A stretch of 64,000 nt of DNA from contig CANTUR010000066.1 in assembly GCA_947683625.1 (NCBI GenBank), forward strand, positions 1,860,001-1,924,000. The letters run 5' to 3'. This document shows positions 47,359 to 58,560 of the stretch, in pieces; position 1 is the stretch's first letter; the number at the start of each line of letters is the position of its first letter. The notes beneath the pieces are model-generated. The model ran no database searches and was not told where the DNA came from. It worked only from the letters and a program-made list of their open reading frames with translations. The stretch comes from Mallotus nudiflorus. Its lineage: Eukaryota > Streptophyta > Magnoliopsida > Malpighiales > Euphorbiaceae. A program made the position numbers and the translations under genes.

Positions 47359-48241
47359 TAATTTGTTTTTTTAGAAAAAAGTAAGTTAAGCACCATGTAA
47401 TTTAACTATTCTATCATTAATTTTTCATGATATTTCAGTATTAATAATTCTATATTAATACTAAAATTTAACATATATTGTAATTTATTCAATAACAAAA
47501 AAATTAAAATCTAATTTTCTTCAACTTCTCATGATTATAAATTCCATTAACAGTGTTAACTATAGTGACTGGACTTATATAGTCCCGATGAAAATTTTAG
47601 TCGTGTAATGAAAAATGCAGTAATCCGTCACAATCGTAAGCTACTGCACAACAAAAATTGTTTTAAAATTACTAAATACATGGAGCAATCAATTAGAAAG
47701 GGAGAGCATTCAGGAATTTCACTATATTGCCACGCGGCACTAATCATTAGGATTTTAGTTTATTCTCTGTAGAAATTAAGTAGGTAAACTTTTTTTTCAT
47801 AATTAGTGTTGACTTAGTCTCTCTCCATACCCTTCCTGGAAATTCTGGTTGCGTTTTCTGTGTGGTTGACCTACTGTTACAAGCATTTTAATGGTTTATT
47901 TATTTATTTTTGGTTCTATTCAAATGTCTCTCTCGGTTCAGTACTTATTTTACTACCACTAGTAGATGCTCTTCTCCACCGTCTTCAAGTATTGCAACCA
48001 ATCGCATGCTTAACTTCTGCTTCTAGCCTTCTACTTTGCATTGACTCGAAATTGAGACTTAAACTTTTTAATATATAAAGCTGATGTAGAAAATACGTCC
48101 TAAAATTACTCAGAAAAGTGAGAAGTAGCAGAAGAAAACTTCTTTTGTTATTTTAACTAGGTGGGATGTAGAGTTATAAGTTTGTTTATTAATTTTTTTT
48201 TTTAAAAGACGTGAGAGGAGAAACAATTAGTTCGGCGGGAC
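47359..48241. other. Spacer upstream of the BIR1-like kinase
   Basis: No LRR-coding remnant was found here, so the ectodomain of the following gene is really missing. A TATA-like atatataaag at 48071-48080 lies about 165 bases before its ATG and could serve a shortened transcript. Confidence 0.5.
48071..48080 (+). promoter_or_regulatory. Possible TATA box of the truncated kinase gene
   Basis: atatataaag is the best TATA-like match in the 200 bases upstream of ATG 48242. In an AT-rich genome such a match is weak evidence. Confidence 0.3.
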
Positions 48242-49457
48242 ATGGGAGAAATGTTTGACAAAACATTTGGAATTGGCTTTTTAATGGGATATGTAGTTTC
48301 GTTAGTTTTAGTTGTAGCTGTGTTCATGTCCTATTGCATGCCTAGACATGTTATCAAGAGGAGTAACAAGATTATGGAGACACCCATGATGACATCCTTA
48401 ATGGAAAGGCGTGTGAAGAAGAGAAATGAAGCTATTCGAGAGGTTTGTATGTACTTAATTGTGTTTTTAAGTTCCTTTGCTTAAAAAGACTTTTCACTGT
48501 GTTGTTTCCATTTGTTTTATCTAAACTTTTTTCAGTATCTTATATCAACAGATTTCGAAGTTAGAGAAGTGGATTTCAATATTAAGTTTCAGGGCGCTAC
48601 AAGCTGCAACCAATGGTTTTTGCCAAGACAATGTGATCGGAGTTGGAAAGACGGGAGCAATGTTCAAAGGAATTCTCCCCTGTGGCTGTTTCATTGCAGT
48701 AAAAAGGTTGTGGGAATCTCAATATTTGGAGAAAGAATTCATTTCCAGGATGTTAATTCTGGCCAGATTGAAGCATAATAACTTGGTTCCAATTTTGGGT
48801 TTCTGCATAGAATCAAGAGATTGGCTTTTGATGTACAAATATATGTCGAATGGCAGGCTTTACAACTGGCTACATCCCGCAGAAGGTGGATCTAGCTTAT
48901 TGGAATGGCCTACCAGGGCCTTCATCGCCATGAAAGTTGCGAAAGGATTGGCATATCTCCATCATAACAACGAGTTTCCGACTGCACATCTGCACTTAAA
49001 CTCGACTTGTATATTACTTGATAAGAATTTTGAACCCAAGATATCAAATTTTAGTGAGGCAGTGTTCATTTACAAAAATTCCAGGAATGCCTTTGGGAAT
49101 GCTTTTAAGAAGGATGTTTATAGATTTGGTATCCTGCTTCTTGAGCTAATAACAGGTGAAGATCCTGTCAGAAACTGTGAATCTTTTCGTGCTCTTCAAC
49201 AAACTCTGGTTGAACAGATCACTCATCATACGACTAGTTCTTGTTCTGGCCTATGTTATGTTGTTGACAAATCTATAATTGGCCAACTATTCGATCTTGA
49301 AATCCTGCAACTTTTAGGAGTTGCTTGTGATTGTCTTCAGGAACAACCAAATCAAAGGCCCACAATGATTCAAGTGTACAAAAAGTTGTTGGCCTTACAG
49401 GTATTTGGCGTCAAGAAGATATCTGCTTGCCAAAATGGTGATAGCATAGAGCTATAG
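48242..49457 (+). CDS. BIR1-like membrane-anchored pseudokinase without LRR ectodomain
   Basis: Exon 1 48242-48442, intron gtttgt...caacag 48443-48551, exon 2 48552-49457; the join keeps the frame and gives 368 residues. Residues about 8-32 form a membrane helix (FGIGFLMGYVVSLVLVVAVF), followed by a basic juxtamembrane stretch and ISKLEKW, as in plant BIR1-type LRR receptor kinases. The kinase keeps the glycine loop (G97-V-G99-K-T-G102) and Lys118. It has Arg133 for the helix-C Glu, HLH for HRD (213-215) and NFS for DFG (233-235), and lacks about 20 residues of the activation segment before DVYRFG (255-260). BIR proteins bind BAK1 and restrain immune signalling; some are natural pseudokinases. 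This one could be a decoy-like truncated protein or a young pseudogene. An alternative AG at 48535 has the better pyrimidine tract but shifts the frame. Confidence 0.72.
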
Positions 49458-50122
49458 ATGCAAGGAATCACGAAACATGACATATATGCTTGTAGAACTT
49501 AAAACAAAAATGTTAAAAGTAAATACAGCTCTTTATTCTTTCTTTCCCTTTTGTTTAAAGTTAATTAGCTCCACATTGAGTTAGATAAACTAAACTAAAT
49601 TTAAAAATTTCATAGAGGCTCTGTATTCGAATTTTCTAAGGGCACTTTTTTTTTTCTAAGGGCACTTTTTTTTTCTAAGCGCGAAATGTGCTGGACAAGT
49701 TCCAACTGTGGAAAGCACAAAGAGCACTTTTTTTTTTTTTTTTTTTTAATTTTGTTGAATAGAATCAATTATAAAATATAAACCTAGGTTAGTCATATAC
49801 ACTACATGTGTCCAAAAAAAAAAAAACAATCAAGTAAGTTCTTGATTAATATTTTTTAGTAACTACGCAATTCTAACATTGGTTGATACTTTGATTACAT
49901 TATCATCGATTACGGCCTAGTCTGAATGTCCTGTTTGAGGTTGATATGTACAAAGACAATTCTATTCTATGTACAGTCTACAATGCTATAGCTAAACGTG
50001 AATAGGTATAGAACTGCATAGAAGGTAAAGAGAAAAAGAAGAGAGAGAAAAATTCCATAACAATTTCATTAAGTTGGCTTTTTTATTTTTTTAATTTTAT
50101 GAAAATGTTCAAACCAGAATTA
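49458..50122. other. Downstream spacer of the kinase gene
   Basis: AT-rich. A short unit tctaagggcacttttttt is repeated near 49637-49680 and followed by T runs. Nothing else was recognised. Confidence 0.5.
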
Positions 50123-50791
50123 AGGCATGTTTAGCTAAGCTGTTGGTGATAGCTTATTGTTGTTTCAGATGGTTGATAGCTGTTGTTGATGTCTAATAAC
50201 TTATTGATATTATGTATTTGTTAAAATTTTAGTACTTATTGCTGATAATGTATTTAATTATAGATATCGATATTAGTTCCTTTATATACCAATAATCAAA
50301 TTTTGTATTTATTTTCTAAATAATAAATAATATATTTGTGTTTGTTTCATTAATATAAATGTTAACAACATTATTTATGATTTAAAAATAAATATTATTT
50401 GTACTTATAATTATAAATATTAAGGTAATTTTTATTTTTATTAAAGTTTTTACACTAAATTTTAAATAAAATACTAATATGTGTTGTTATTAGTATTAGA
50501 ATCTATGAGTTTTGAACATTATTATTATTATAATTTTAAATATTTTTATTTGCAGGAATTCTTTATTAAATTGAGGTTAATTAATTAAAGTTAAGAATAA
50601 TAAGATAGTAAATTTATTTTTTAAATGGTGGCTATTAGTGAAAAATTCCAAATTGGAGCTTATGTGAACTGAAGTTATTTATTATCCTAACAGCTACCAG
50701 CTAACAATTTCAAAATTAACCAAAAGTCATTCTTTTAGTTGTTAGAAATTGAACATCTAACAGCTACTACCATCAACTAATCCAAACACCC
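50123..50791. repeat. MITE-like element with imperfect terminal inverted repeats
   Basis: The left end ggcatgtttagctaagctgt and the inverted right end gggtgtttggattagttgat are clearly related over about 30 bases, including gtgatagct/ggtagtagct. No coding sequence. The flanks do not give a clean target duplication, so the superfamily (hAT or PIF/Harbinger) stays open. Confidence 0.5.
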
Positions 50792-50865
50792 AATAAAACT
50801 TTGTTAAATAGGAAAAAAATATTTTTCTGTAATTTTGCAGAAAATTACTATCTAGTTTTCAATAG

Positions 50866-51369
50866 CGGGTTTATTACAGTAATAGTATCTTAATTTTGTT
50901 ACATATTTTATTTTAGTATCAGATTTTTAATTTTTTTCTTTTGAGTTACTAAATTTTTATTTTTTATTTTATATTTAATACCTTGAATATATCCAATTAA
51001 ATTTCACATATCTGATAATTGGAATAAATATATTCTTAATATATTTGTCATGTAAGAATTTCAGTAAGCAATCTAATAATCTTATGGGCTCTAAAAAATA
51101 ATTTTGTTTCTTATTTTCAATTTTATTTTCTTTAATAATTTATAGAACACAAAAGTTGATTATGTTGTTTATTAGGATGCTTACGTGGTGAATATACTAA
51201 GAATATATTTATTCTAGCTGTTATTTAAGCTAAATTTGATTGGATATTTTTTTAAGTATTTTAACCTGAAATAAAAATAAAATTTCAGTAATTGAAAAGA
51301 AAAAATTAAAAATTTAATATTAAAATAAAATATATAACAAAATTAAGTTACCATTATTACAATAAACCC
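50866..51369. mobile_element. Long-TIR Mutator-type MITE, 9-bp TSD
   Basis: About 504 bp opening (c)gggtttattacagtaat and closing with the inverted form attattacaataaaccc. The two arms stay similar for roughly 200 bases each, so most of the element can fold back on itself. tttcaatag is duplicated perfectly at 50857-50865 and 51370-51378. Nine-base duplications and long inverted repeats are typical of Mutator-like elements. No coding capacity. Confidence 0.85.
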
Positions 51370-51378
51370 TTTCAATAG

Positions 51379-52207
51379 AATTTTAGTGGATGATTAGTGG
51401 AACACCAAGTTTTCAATGCTTAGTGTTTACTTAGTATATGCTAAGCAAAGGCTTTAGATTCCTTTCGAAATTAAACCAGTTATGACTGATTTGTTTCGGT
51501 CAAATCAATTTAATATGCTATTTCAATAAAATTATTTAATAATTAAATTTTATACATTAATTCATAGATAATTATTAACAGATTTTGTAGTTAACTAAAA
51601 CTTGAATAAATTCATATAGAAATAAAGAATAATTTTTTTAGTTATGCTAATTTTAACTTTAGATCATACAAAATAAAATTTTAATTGATTTTTCAGTTTA
51701 AAACGGTCACACCTGTTAATTCAATGAGATCTTAGAACTTGATAAAAATTTGCTACCGTGTTAAGTGGGCAAATTATATCAAGATCTCTGTACACACTGC
51801 AATACAGACAAAGGTTGATCACATAATACACTAATTTTTAACGCTTTTGATATCTTGCCCGTAGGATACACGCTTTCTTCGTCAGCTACTTTGTAACAAT
51901 CACTCTGTTAGTGCTCCTGTATCCTAGAACTAGCTGTTCCGTAGGGTTACAATCAATAGAGGCCTTCACATTAACTTGTAGCCAAACAATTTGCATGGTT
52001 TTGAGTGAAAGCATTTTTTATTTATTAAAAATTGTTTTTTCATTTTATTAATTACACTGATTTAATTTAATTTAATTTTTATTTATAATTTTAGTCCAAA
52101 AAATGTTTATTTGTTAAAAATGTTTATTTATTATTTTTAATTATAATAAATAAACTTTTGCTGGTATTTTTATTTTAATTAAATAATATAGATTAATTAC
52201 TTAAATA
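51379..52207. other. AT-rich intergenic sequence
   Basis: No gene, repeat or transposon terminus was recognised in this stretch. Confidence 0.5.
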
Positions 52208-52388
52208 ATGTAAATTTATAAAATAAAATATGCAAGTCCATTATTTAAATAGTGAAAATTTATAAGATAAAATATGTAAGTCTATTATTTAAATAATGCA
52301 GATTCATAAAATAAAATATACAATTCTATCATTTAAATAATACAAGTTCATAAAATAAAATATGTATATTCATTACTTAAATAATGAA
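52208..52388 (+). repeat. About 45-bp tandem repeat, four copies
   Basis: The unit ttcataaaataaaatatg...attatttaaataatg occurs four times in a row with substitutions. Confidence 0.8.
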
Positions 52389-52420
52389 GTTTTATTGACC
52401 TTTTACGTGTATGTTCATTT

Positions 52421-52508
52421 AGACAATTGCTAATAAATTTATAGACAATTACTAATGAACATGTAGACAATTGCTAATGAACTTATAGATAAAAACTAAT
52501 AAATATAC
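52421..52508 (+). repeat. 22-bp tandem repeat, four copies
   Basis: Units start at 52421, 52443, 52465 and 52487. The first three read agacaattgctaatgaact with small changes; the fourth is more diverged. Confidence 0.85.
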
Positions 52509-53198
52509 AATTTATATATATTGAAATTACATTATTTAAGTGATGAAGTTATATATTTTATTCAAATGAACTTATACCGGTTAAGTGATGAATATGAAAT
52601 GTAAATATAATTAACTTTTACTATTTAATTAATAATTTTATATTATTTAATATTAATTTTTTATTTAATAATATTAATTAATAATTTATTTAGTATTAAT
52701 ATATTAATATTAATTTTTATAATATTAATAAAACAAATAAAAAAGAAAGTGTGATAAGTATATATATTTTTTAATCAAATGTCATAAGTATTCATCGATT
52801 ATTGATAATTCAATACTTGTTGCTTTTTTTTTTTTTTTTTTTGTCAAATCTCAGTTTCTTTCATCTATCAATAAAATTCAAAATAAACCATCAAGTGCAT
52901 TTGATTATGTAATGATTTTTTTTTTAATCAAATAAGATCTATTTATGAAGAAATAATGGCTAGAGTAAAAGAATAAGAAAGAATAAAGCTGATGTGACGG
53001 GTGCATACGTTAGTTGGTGGGGAAGGAGTGCGAAATGCACAGAATCAGAGTAACTGTGGTTGGTTGGTTTGGTGATTGGCTGTTAAACATTATGCTGTGT
53101 GTGCAGTGTAGAGCGCGTGGGATCGAGAGGAGGAAAAAAAAATTTATTCACATGTATTAGGAGATTGGTCCAAATTGCAACATGACCATAGTTACATT
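52509..53198. other. AT-rich intergenic sequence
   Basis: Only a GC-richer island at about 52990-53130 stands out (gtgacgggtgcatacg, gtgtagagcgcgtggg). It shows no frame and no repeat. No feature supported. Confidence 0.4.
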
Positions 53199-53448
53199 AT
53201 ATAACAATTGTAAATGGGTTTGACATTGATTTCCAACACTTGCCATGTTTGGATTCATGATATAACAATTGTAAACGGGTTTGACATCAATTTCCGTACA
53301 AATTATAATATAAACAGAAATTCATTATATAACAATTGTAAATGGCTTTGACATTGATTTTTAGCACTCGTAATGTCCGAGTTCATGATATAACAATTGT
53401 AAATGGCTTTGACATCAATTTCCAACACTTGCAATGCACGTTGGACGT
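53199..53448 (+). repeat. Four-copy repeat with a 128-bp higher-order unit
   Basis: atataacaattgtaaa begins at 53199, 53260, 53327 and 53388, spaced 61, 67 and 61. Copies 1 and 3 share cattatataac and gacattgattt; copies 2 and 4 share catgatataac and gacatcaattt. So a two-unit block of 128 bp has been duplicated. Confidence 0.85.
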
Positions 53449-53521
53449 TGGTTTGGATTTTGCTTAGGAACCTAACCAACATCTTAACAACATGGCGTAC
53501 GATAGATTATGTTTTGAAAAA

Positions 53522-54606
53522 GATAAAATTTATATTGAAACTTGTAAATTTATTAATTTATTAATTTTAAATTTTTTAAATTTTATTTTGTATATTTAGT
53601 TCATTAAACTTTACAGATGTAAAGTTTTAAGTTTTTTTTATCAGATTTTTAACACTAATTATTTTTTTTATCTTTAAAATTTTATATTTTTAACATTTAT
53701 ATCATTTTTTACTTTTTAACATTTATATCACTGTTAAAAATTTATCATCAGGAAAAATAAATTTATTTATTTAATTTCTAATATTTTAAATTATTATATA
53801 CATATTTAAATATTTTTTATTTTAAAAATAAATAAACAAGTTAATGTTATTATGCTAAATTTAAAAAAATATAACAATACTACTATTTTACACAATATTT
53901 TAAATTATTGTGAATAAATTTTTATAATATAATTATTTTTCATATACCCAAAAAGTATGATAAAAAAAATGAAGGTTAAGATAATGATTACAAAATGTTT
54001 GGATTGGTTGGAAAATTCATCATCATTTTTTAGTGATATATAAATATGCATTGATATCCACTATTTATAAAAGTTATATTATAAAAAGTTATTTGCTAAT
54101 TAGAATTTTGTACAAAAAACTAAAAAAATGTATTTAAAATATAAAATTTAAATTTTGAAGTATTATAAAATATATTTTATCATAATCTATTTTAATTATG
54201 GATTTCTTTTTCATCATAATATTTTATTTTGAAAAAAATTAGTTTTATTATAATTTTTTATATGAACATTAACTTGTTTATCTATTTTTAAAATTTAAAA
54301 TTATTTAAATATGTATATAAATTTGTGTTTTTTATTTAATATATTTGAAATTAAAATAAGTAAATTTATTTTTTACCAGTGAAAAAATTTTAAAAATAAT
54401 ATAAGTTTTAAAAGATAAAAAATTATTAATGTTAAAAATATAAAAACTTAAGGAACCAAAAAGAAATAATTTTTATTAAAAAAATTGATAGAAGGATTTA
54501 AAACTTCAAATCTGTAAAATTTAAGGGTTTAGATATACAAAATGAAACTTTAGGGGCCTAATGTTAAAAATTCGATATGTTTAGAGGTCTCAATATGAGT
54601 TTTGCC
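53522..54606. mobile_element. Long-TIR Mutator-type element, 9-bp TSD
   Basis: About 1085 bp. The inverted right end ggcaaaactcatattgagac matches the left end gataaaatttatattgaaac, and the similarity continues for roughly 400-500 bases per arm, past ttttacaga and aacaagttaatgtt on both sides. tttgaaaaa is duplicated perfectly at 53513-53521 and 54607-54615. No coding sequence. It interrupts a minus-strand frame that would otherwise run from 54833 across the site. Confidence 0.85.
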
Positions 54607-54615
54607 TTTGAAAAA

Positions 54616-54833
54616 CTATAATCATTCGATATATATGCATGGGGCTCCTGAAGACCCACAATAAACTTGTTTCTAACATTGCCAAGTTTTTCAAGTATTG
54701 CATTCTCATTGATACATATATGGCGGTAGGACTTTACAATTGGCTTAACTTTAATTCTCTGCAATCTTTTGTGGAAATTCTGGCACAATGCTTTGTTTTT
54801 GGCACTTAACTCATTGACAGACTCATAATTCAT
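54616..54833 (-). other. Unrecognised minus-strand frame cut by the MITE
   Basis: A frame from ATG 54833 encodes about 73 residues (MNYESVNELSAKNKALCQNF at the start) before it enters the MITE at 54606. Taking out the MITE and one duplication, the frame would go on about 16 more residues in the left flank and then stop. It resembles no family I can name. It may be chance. Confidence 0.3.
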
Positions 54834-55015
54834 GACTAATTTGTTATCTTTTGATATTGATCCATCAATTGAACTATCAAACTATTTTTGTTCCATTTGA
54901 GAGTGGCTTATACTGATTCAATATCATCTTTTTGTGGGAGTTTTCTTAGGAACAATTTGTGTCACCTTGTTGTTTCTCATTTAAACCATTATATTAGTTG
55001 CTAGTACTCATCTTT

Positions 55016-55913
55016 GAGTTAAATGTACAGGTGGTTACCAAACTTTGCACTAATTTTATTTTGGATACTAAAGTTTAATTTGTTTCTTTTCAATTACCTA
55101 TCTTTAATTTAGTCTCATCAAACGGTGACCTAGTGGCTGTTTGATGATGTGGCAGTCGACAATAGAATATTCTTAGAATATTTGCCATGTTATCTGTGTC
55201 TAATCATCAATCTTTAGCACCCAATGCATGGGAGGGTATCGAACTTTATCTTTGTTTCAATTCAGGTACCAAAATTTTAATTTGAATCTTTTTGGATACC
55301 AAACTTTTATTTAATTTCATAGCAATTATTTAAAATTTTTTCTAGAACCTAAATAATCTAGTATTACTATTTTAATTTAGAAATAAAGTATTTATTTTTT
55401 CAAATAAGTCTATATTTTCTATGTGTTTATAGAAATAAGAAAAAAATTGAAACTTATTTTGATTCTACCTAGTAAGAGCATACTCATTTTGAGTGGTATC
55501 ACAACCGAGGAGAAGTAAACTTTCAAACTTTTTATAATATTTGGACTAAATTGAAAAGATAAAAAGATTAAGGGATTAAAATGGTTTTAAGAGAAATTCA
55601 GAGGACTACACATTTTTAACAATATCCTTTTTGAAAAAAATCAAAGTTAGGTGACAAAAAAGAAACAAATTAAAGTTTAGTACCCAAATTGAATAAAAGT
55701 AAAGTTGGTGACCACCATTGTAGTTAAATTTAATGATTAGGCATAAGTGACGAGACAAATATTCTATTGCCAACTGTCACATCATCAAACAACCACTAGG
55801 TCACCAACGGATGAGACTAAATAAAAGATGGGTAATTAAAAAGAAATAAATTAAACTTTAGTATCCAAAATAAAATTAGTGTAAAGTTTAGTAACCCCTC
55901 GTACATTTAACTC
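55016..55913. mobile_element. Long-TIR Mutator-type element, 10-bp TSD, just upstream of a BIR1-like ATG
   Basis: 898 bp. The left end gagttaaatgtacaggtggt and inverted right end gagttaaatgtacgaggggt begin arms that match for about 143 bases. actcatcttt is duplicated perfectly at 55006-55015 and 55914-55923. Inside lie further degenerate copies of the 'ggataccaaactttaatttg' motif (near 55240-55320, and inverted near 55650-55730), so the arms themselves are built of repeats. Its right end is 34 bases before the start codon of the LRR pseudogene. Confidence 0.88.
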
Positions 55914-55947
55914 ACTCATCTTTGATCCATTCTCTTTTACGAGCAAT

Positions 55948-56790
55948 ATGCTAAAGATCAATCCTAACATATTTCTCTACCTTTTTCATGCTTATTACTA
56001 CCTAATTTCACTACAATTCTCAATACTAAAACTGATATTGTTTAAAATCTATAAAGCAATCCCTGGAAGACCCTTTCGATCGCTTAAGATTGTTGTGGGA
56101 TTTTAATAACAAAATAGAAGGCTACATATGTAGATTTATTGGAGTGGATTTCTAACACAACGATGGGAATAGGATGTTAAACCTCAGACTCAATGGCATG
56201 GGACTCAAGGGTAGTTCCTTATAGCAATCTAGAATTGCACAAGCTTAACAGGACTCGACCTCTCGAACAATGAGGTTCAAGGACCAATTCCGTCAAACAT
56301 CTCAAAATTAGCATCCTTTCTCATTGCTCTTGATCTTTACTTGAACAATTTCTCTAATGAGATTTTGTTAGACATTGCTAACTGCTTTTATTTAAATCTA
56401 CTTAAACTTGACAATAATTATCTAACCAGTGAAATTCTTGCCCAAATTGGTATACTAAATAGGATTAAGACCTTTAATGTCACTAATAATATGTTATTAG
56501 GGCTAGTGCCAAAGTTTGTGAATGCTTTAATTTCAGCAAGTAGCTATAAAGACAACATGGGACTTTGTAGAAGGCCTTTAGAAAATTGCACAGAAAATCT
56601 AAGAAAATAATTTAGATCGGGATTTATAATTGGTACATGGGTTCTACTGTTATATTTGCCACTGTGTATGGGTCATATTGTGTACCTTAGGTGGCTGTTG
56701 AAAAGAGGAAGAAGAAGACAGTTTCAACTATGGTAATGTTGATGTTGAGGAAGTACAAGAAAAATAGAGGTATACCGTTATATGTTTTTG
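55948..56790 (+). pseudogene. BIR1-like LRR ectodomain and membrane segment, kinase missing
   Basis: The ATG at 55948 opens a signal-peptide-like stretch (MLKINPNIFLYLFHAYYYLI). A one-base loss near 56037 shifts into the frame reading CLKSIKQSLEDPFDRL, a plant LRR N-terminal domain, then YICRFIGVD. In-frame stops follow near 56154 and 56222. LRR units continue (MLNLRLNGMGLKGS; then 56341-56610 with LLKLDNNYLTSEILAQIGIL), ending at GLCRRPLENC. After a stop, a membrane-like stretch and a basic VEKRKKKTVS (56640-56720) remain before homology is lost. Length and order fit BIR1-type receptors, which have few LRRs. No kinase follows before the Tat element at 56912. The stops and frameshift make it a pseudogene. 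Confidence 0.8.
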
Positions 56791-56911
56791 CATATTATGA
56801 TAAACTTAGACTTGAGATTTGCTTTTTCTTCTCATTTTTTGACAAGCATGATAAATTTTGCTCCATCTATATCATTTCTTGATAATAAAAGATGCAATAA
56901 CTAGCAATAAT

Positions 56912-57314
56912 TATTAACTTATTTTTGGAACTCTTGAGCTAGAATCCTACAAAGGATTAAAGAAGGGCAAGGTAAGAGGTGGAGAGGATCCCCACAAACC
57001 CTCTAATTCCTAAGTTAGATAATGTAAAGAGAGATCTTTATAAAGATAATGAGAGTAAGGAGTATGAGAGAATAGAATGAATGAGAATAAGGGATATGGA
57101 GTCCTATTTATAGGGATAGTGATACTCAAACTTGAGAGGAATAGGATTCCTCTTTAATAAAGTCTTGTGCCTATTAGGAGAGTATTTCTTCCTATCTAGA
57201 AGTCTCCTTAATAGGGAATCTTTTTATATTTTTTTAGTGTCCTCCTTCTGTAAGCAACCCTTGTATAGGAAAATAAAGACCTTAGTTAAATAGGAATATG
57301 TACATAGGGTATTA
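56912..57314 (-). mobile_element. 3' LTR of the Tat element
   Basis: tattaacttatttttggaac...agggtatta parallels 62968-63364. Both contain actcttgagct, gaggatccccacaaac and a pair of short blocks on aggattcctctt/aggatcccttt. The terminal TG/CA bases are mutated. Confidence 0.75.
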
Positions 57315-57639
57315 AGATTCCCACCAGAAAGTATGTTTGGATATTTATATTTGATGTATCTAGGTTTGTAAGGTGATGGAAACGTCATTCTTCTGCTTGG
57401 AGAGAGACTAATTAAGTAATTACATCTGATATAGAAGGATAAGTTGAGATGGCTAACCTAAGTTACAAAGAAAAAGATGACTCTCAGTACTGAGCCTTTG
57501 GATCACTGTATCAAAATATTGTTGAAGTGTCAACTGGACTTGAGTGCGCAAAACCTATAATAAAACTGCTCAATGTTATAGAAATGATTCGAGGGATTAA
57601 CCCACCAATATAAAGATAATCTAGCAGAACTAATCATCG

Positions 57640-58095
57640 CTGGAGTTTTGATGCCTGGTGCATTAAAAACGTGGCCTGAGTGCCATATAATCTCGGTACA
57701 TTAAAAGCACAGTCTGAATGTTGAACCTCAGTACTATCAAAATGACTTGAGGGTGCTAACTTCAGTTATTGGACTTAGAATCTTAGTACATTAAAAGTGC
57801 AGCCTGAGTGCTGAACCTCAATACTATTAAAGTGACTTGAGGGTACAAGCTTCAGTTGCTGGACTTAGAATCTCAGTGCACTAAAAGCATAGCCCAAGTG
57901 TTAAACCTTAGTACTATTAAAGCGACCTGAGGGTGCCAACTTCAATCATTGGACTTAGAATCTTAATGCATTAGAAGCGCAGCCCAAGTACTGAACCTCA
58001 ATACTATTGAAGCAACTTAAGGGTGCCAGCTTCAGATGCTGGACTTAGAATCTCAATGCATTAGAAGCATGGCCCGAGTGCCGATGAAGGAGACA
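57640..58095 (+). repeat. 90-bp tandem array in the 3' region of the Tat element
   Basis: ggacttagaatct recurs at 57771, 57861, 57951 and 58041, exactly 90 bases apart. Each unit also carries cattaaaagcgcagcc, aacctcagtactatt and acttgagggtgcc. A partial, more diverged unit starts near 57640. Tat/Ogre-type elements are known to carry tandem repeats near the 3' LTR. Confidence 0.88.
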
Positions 58096-58560
58096 ATTGG
58101 CAGTAAGAGGAGTGGGATTATCAACTACTATGTCTTTTGACTTTCTATTGAATTTTGAATTGTGTAACCATTATGTCTATTCATGTGTTAGAAGATGAGA
58201 TGTTTCAGCTTCCATAATAATAACTACTTGATTAGTAGGCTTTTCTTTTGCCTGAAATTACCTTTGATGCTATGAGAGAGATGAAAATGTCCATGAGGGC
58301 AGTAATGGTCATTCCAAAACCTTTCGCTGCTCTTTAAATAGATCAAACCCTTCTGATTTGTTGCATTTTTTCTTTTTTGCTGTCCTCTTTCCTTGCTAGG
58401 TTTTTTCTCGCGTGTTCTTTATGTCTTCAGAGCCTTCTTCAATAAGCATGCATTCTTATTTCTAGGTGAAGCTTCTTTTCTCTTCCATATTCTTCTACTT
58501 TATATTTTTTAATAAGATTCATGGCTCCAGAAGAGAAAGTTAGTTCATATTTATTTATCT

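Noticed and set aside
47860..48078. 72-residue frame upstream of the BIR1-like kinase, considered as its lost ectodomain
   Set aside because: It has no LRR pattern, no Cys-pair cap and no in-frame link to exon 1.
53199..53448. Considered as a CRISPR-like array
   Set aside because: Eukaryotic context, units directly adjoining with diverged copies, and no conserved repeat plus unique spacer pattern.
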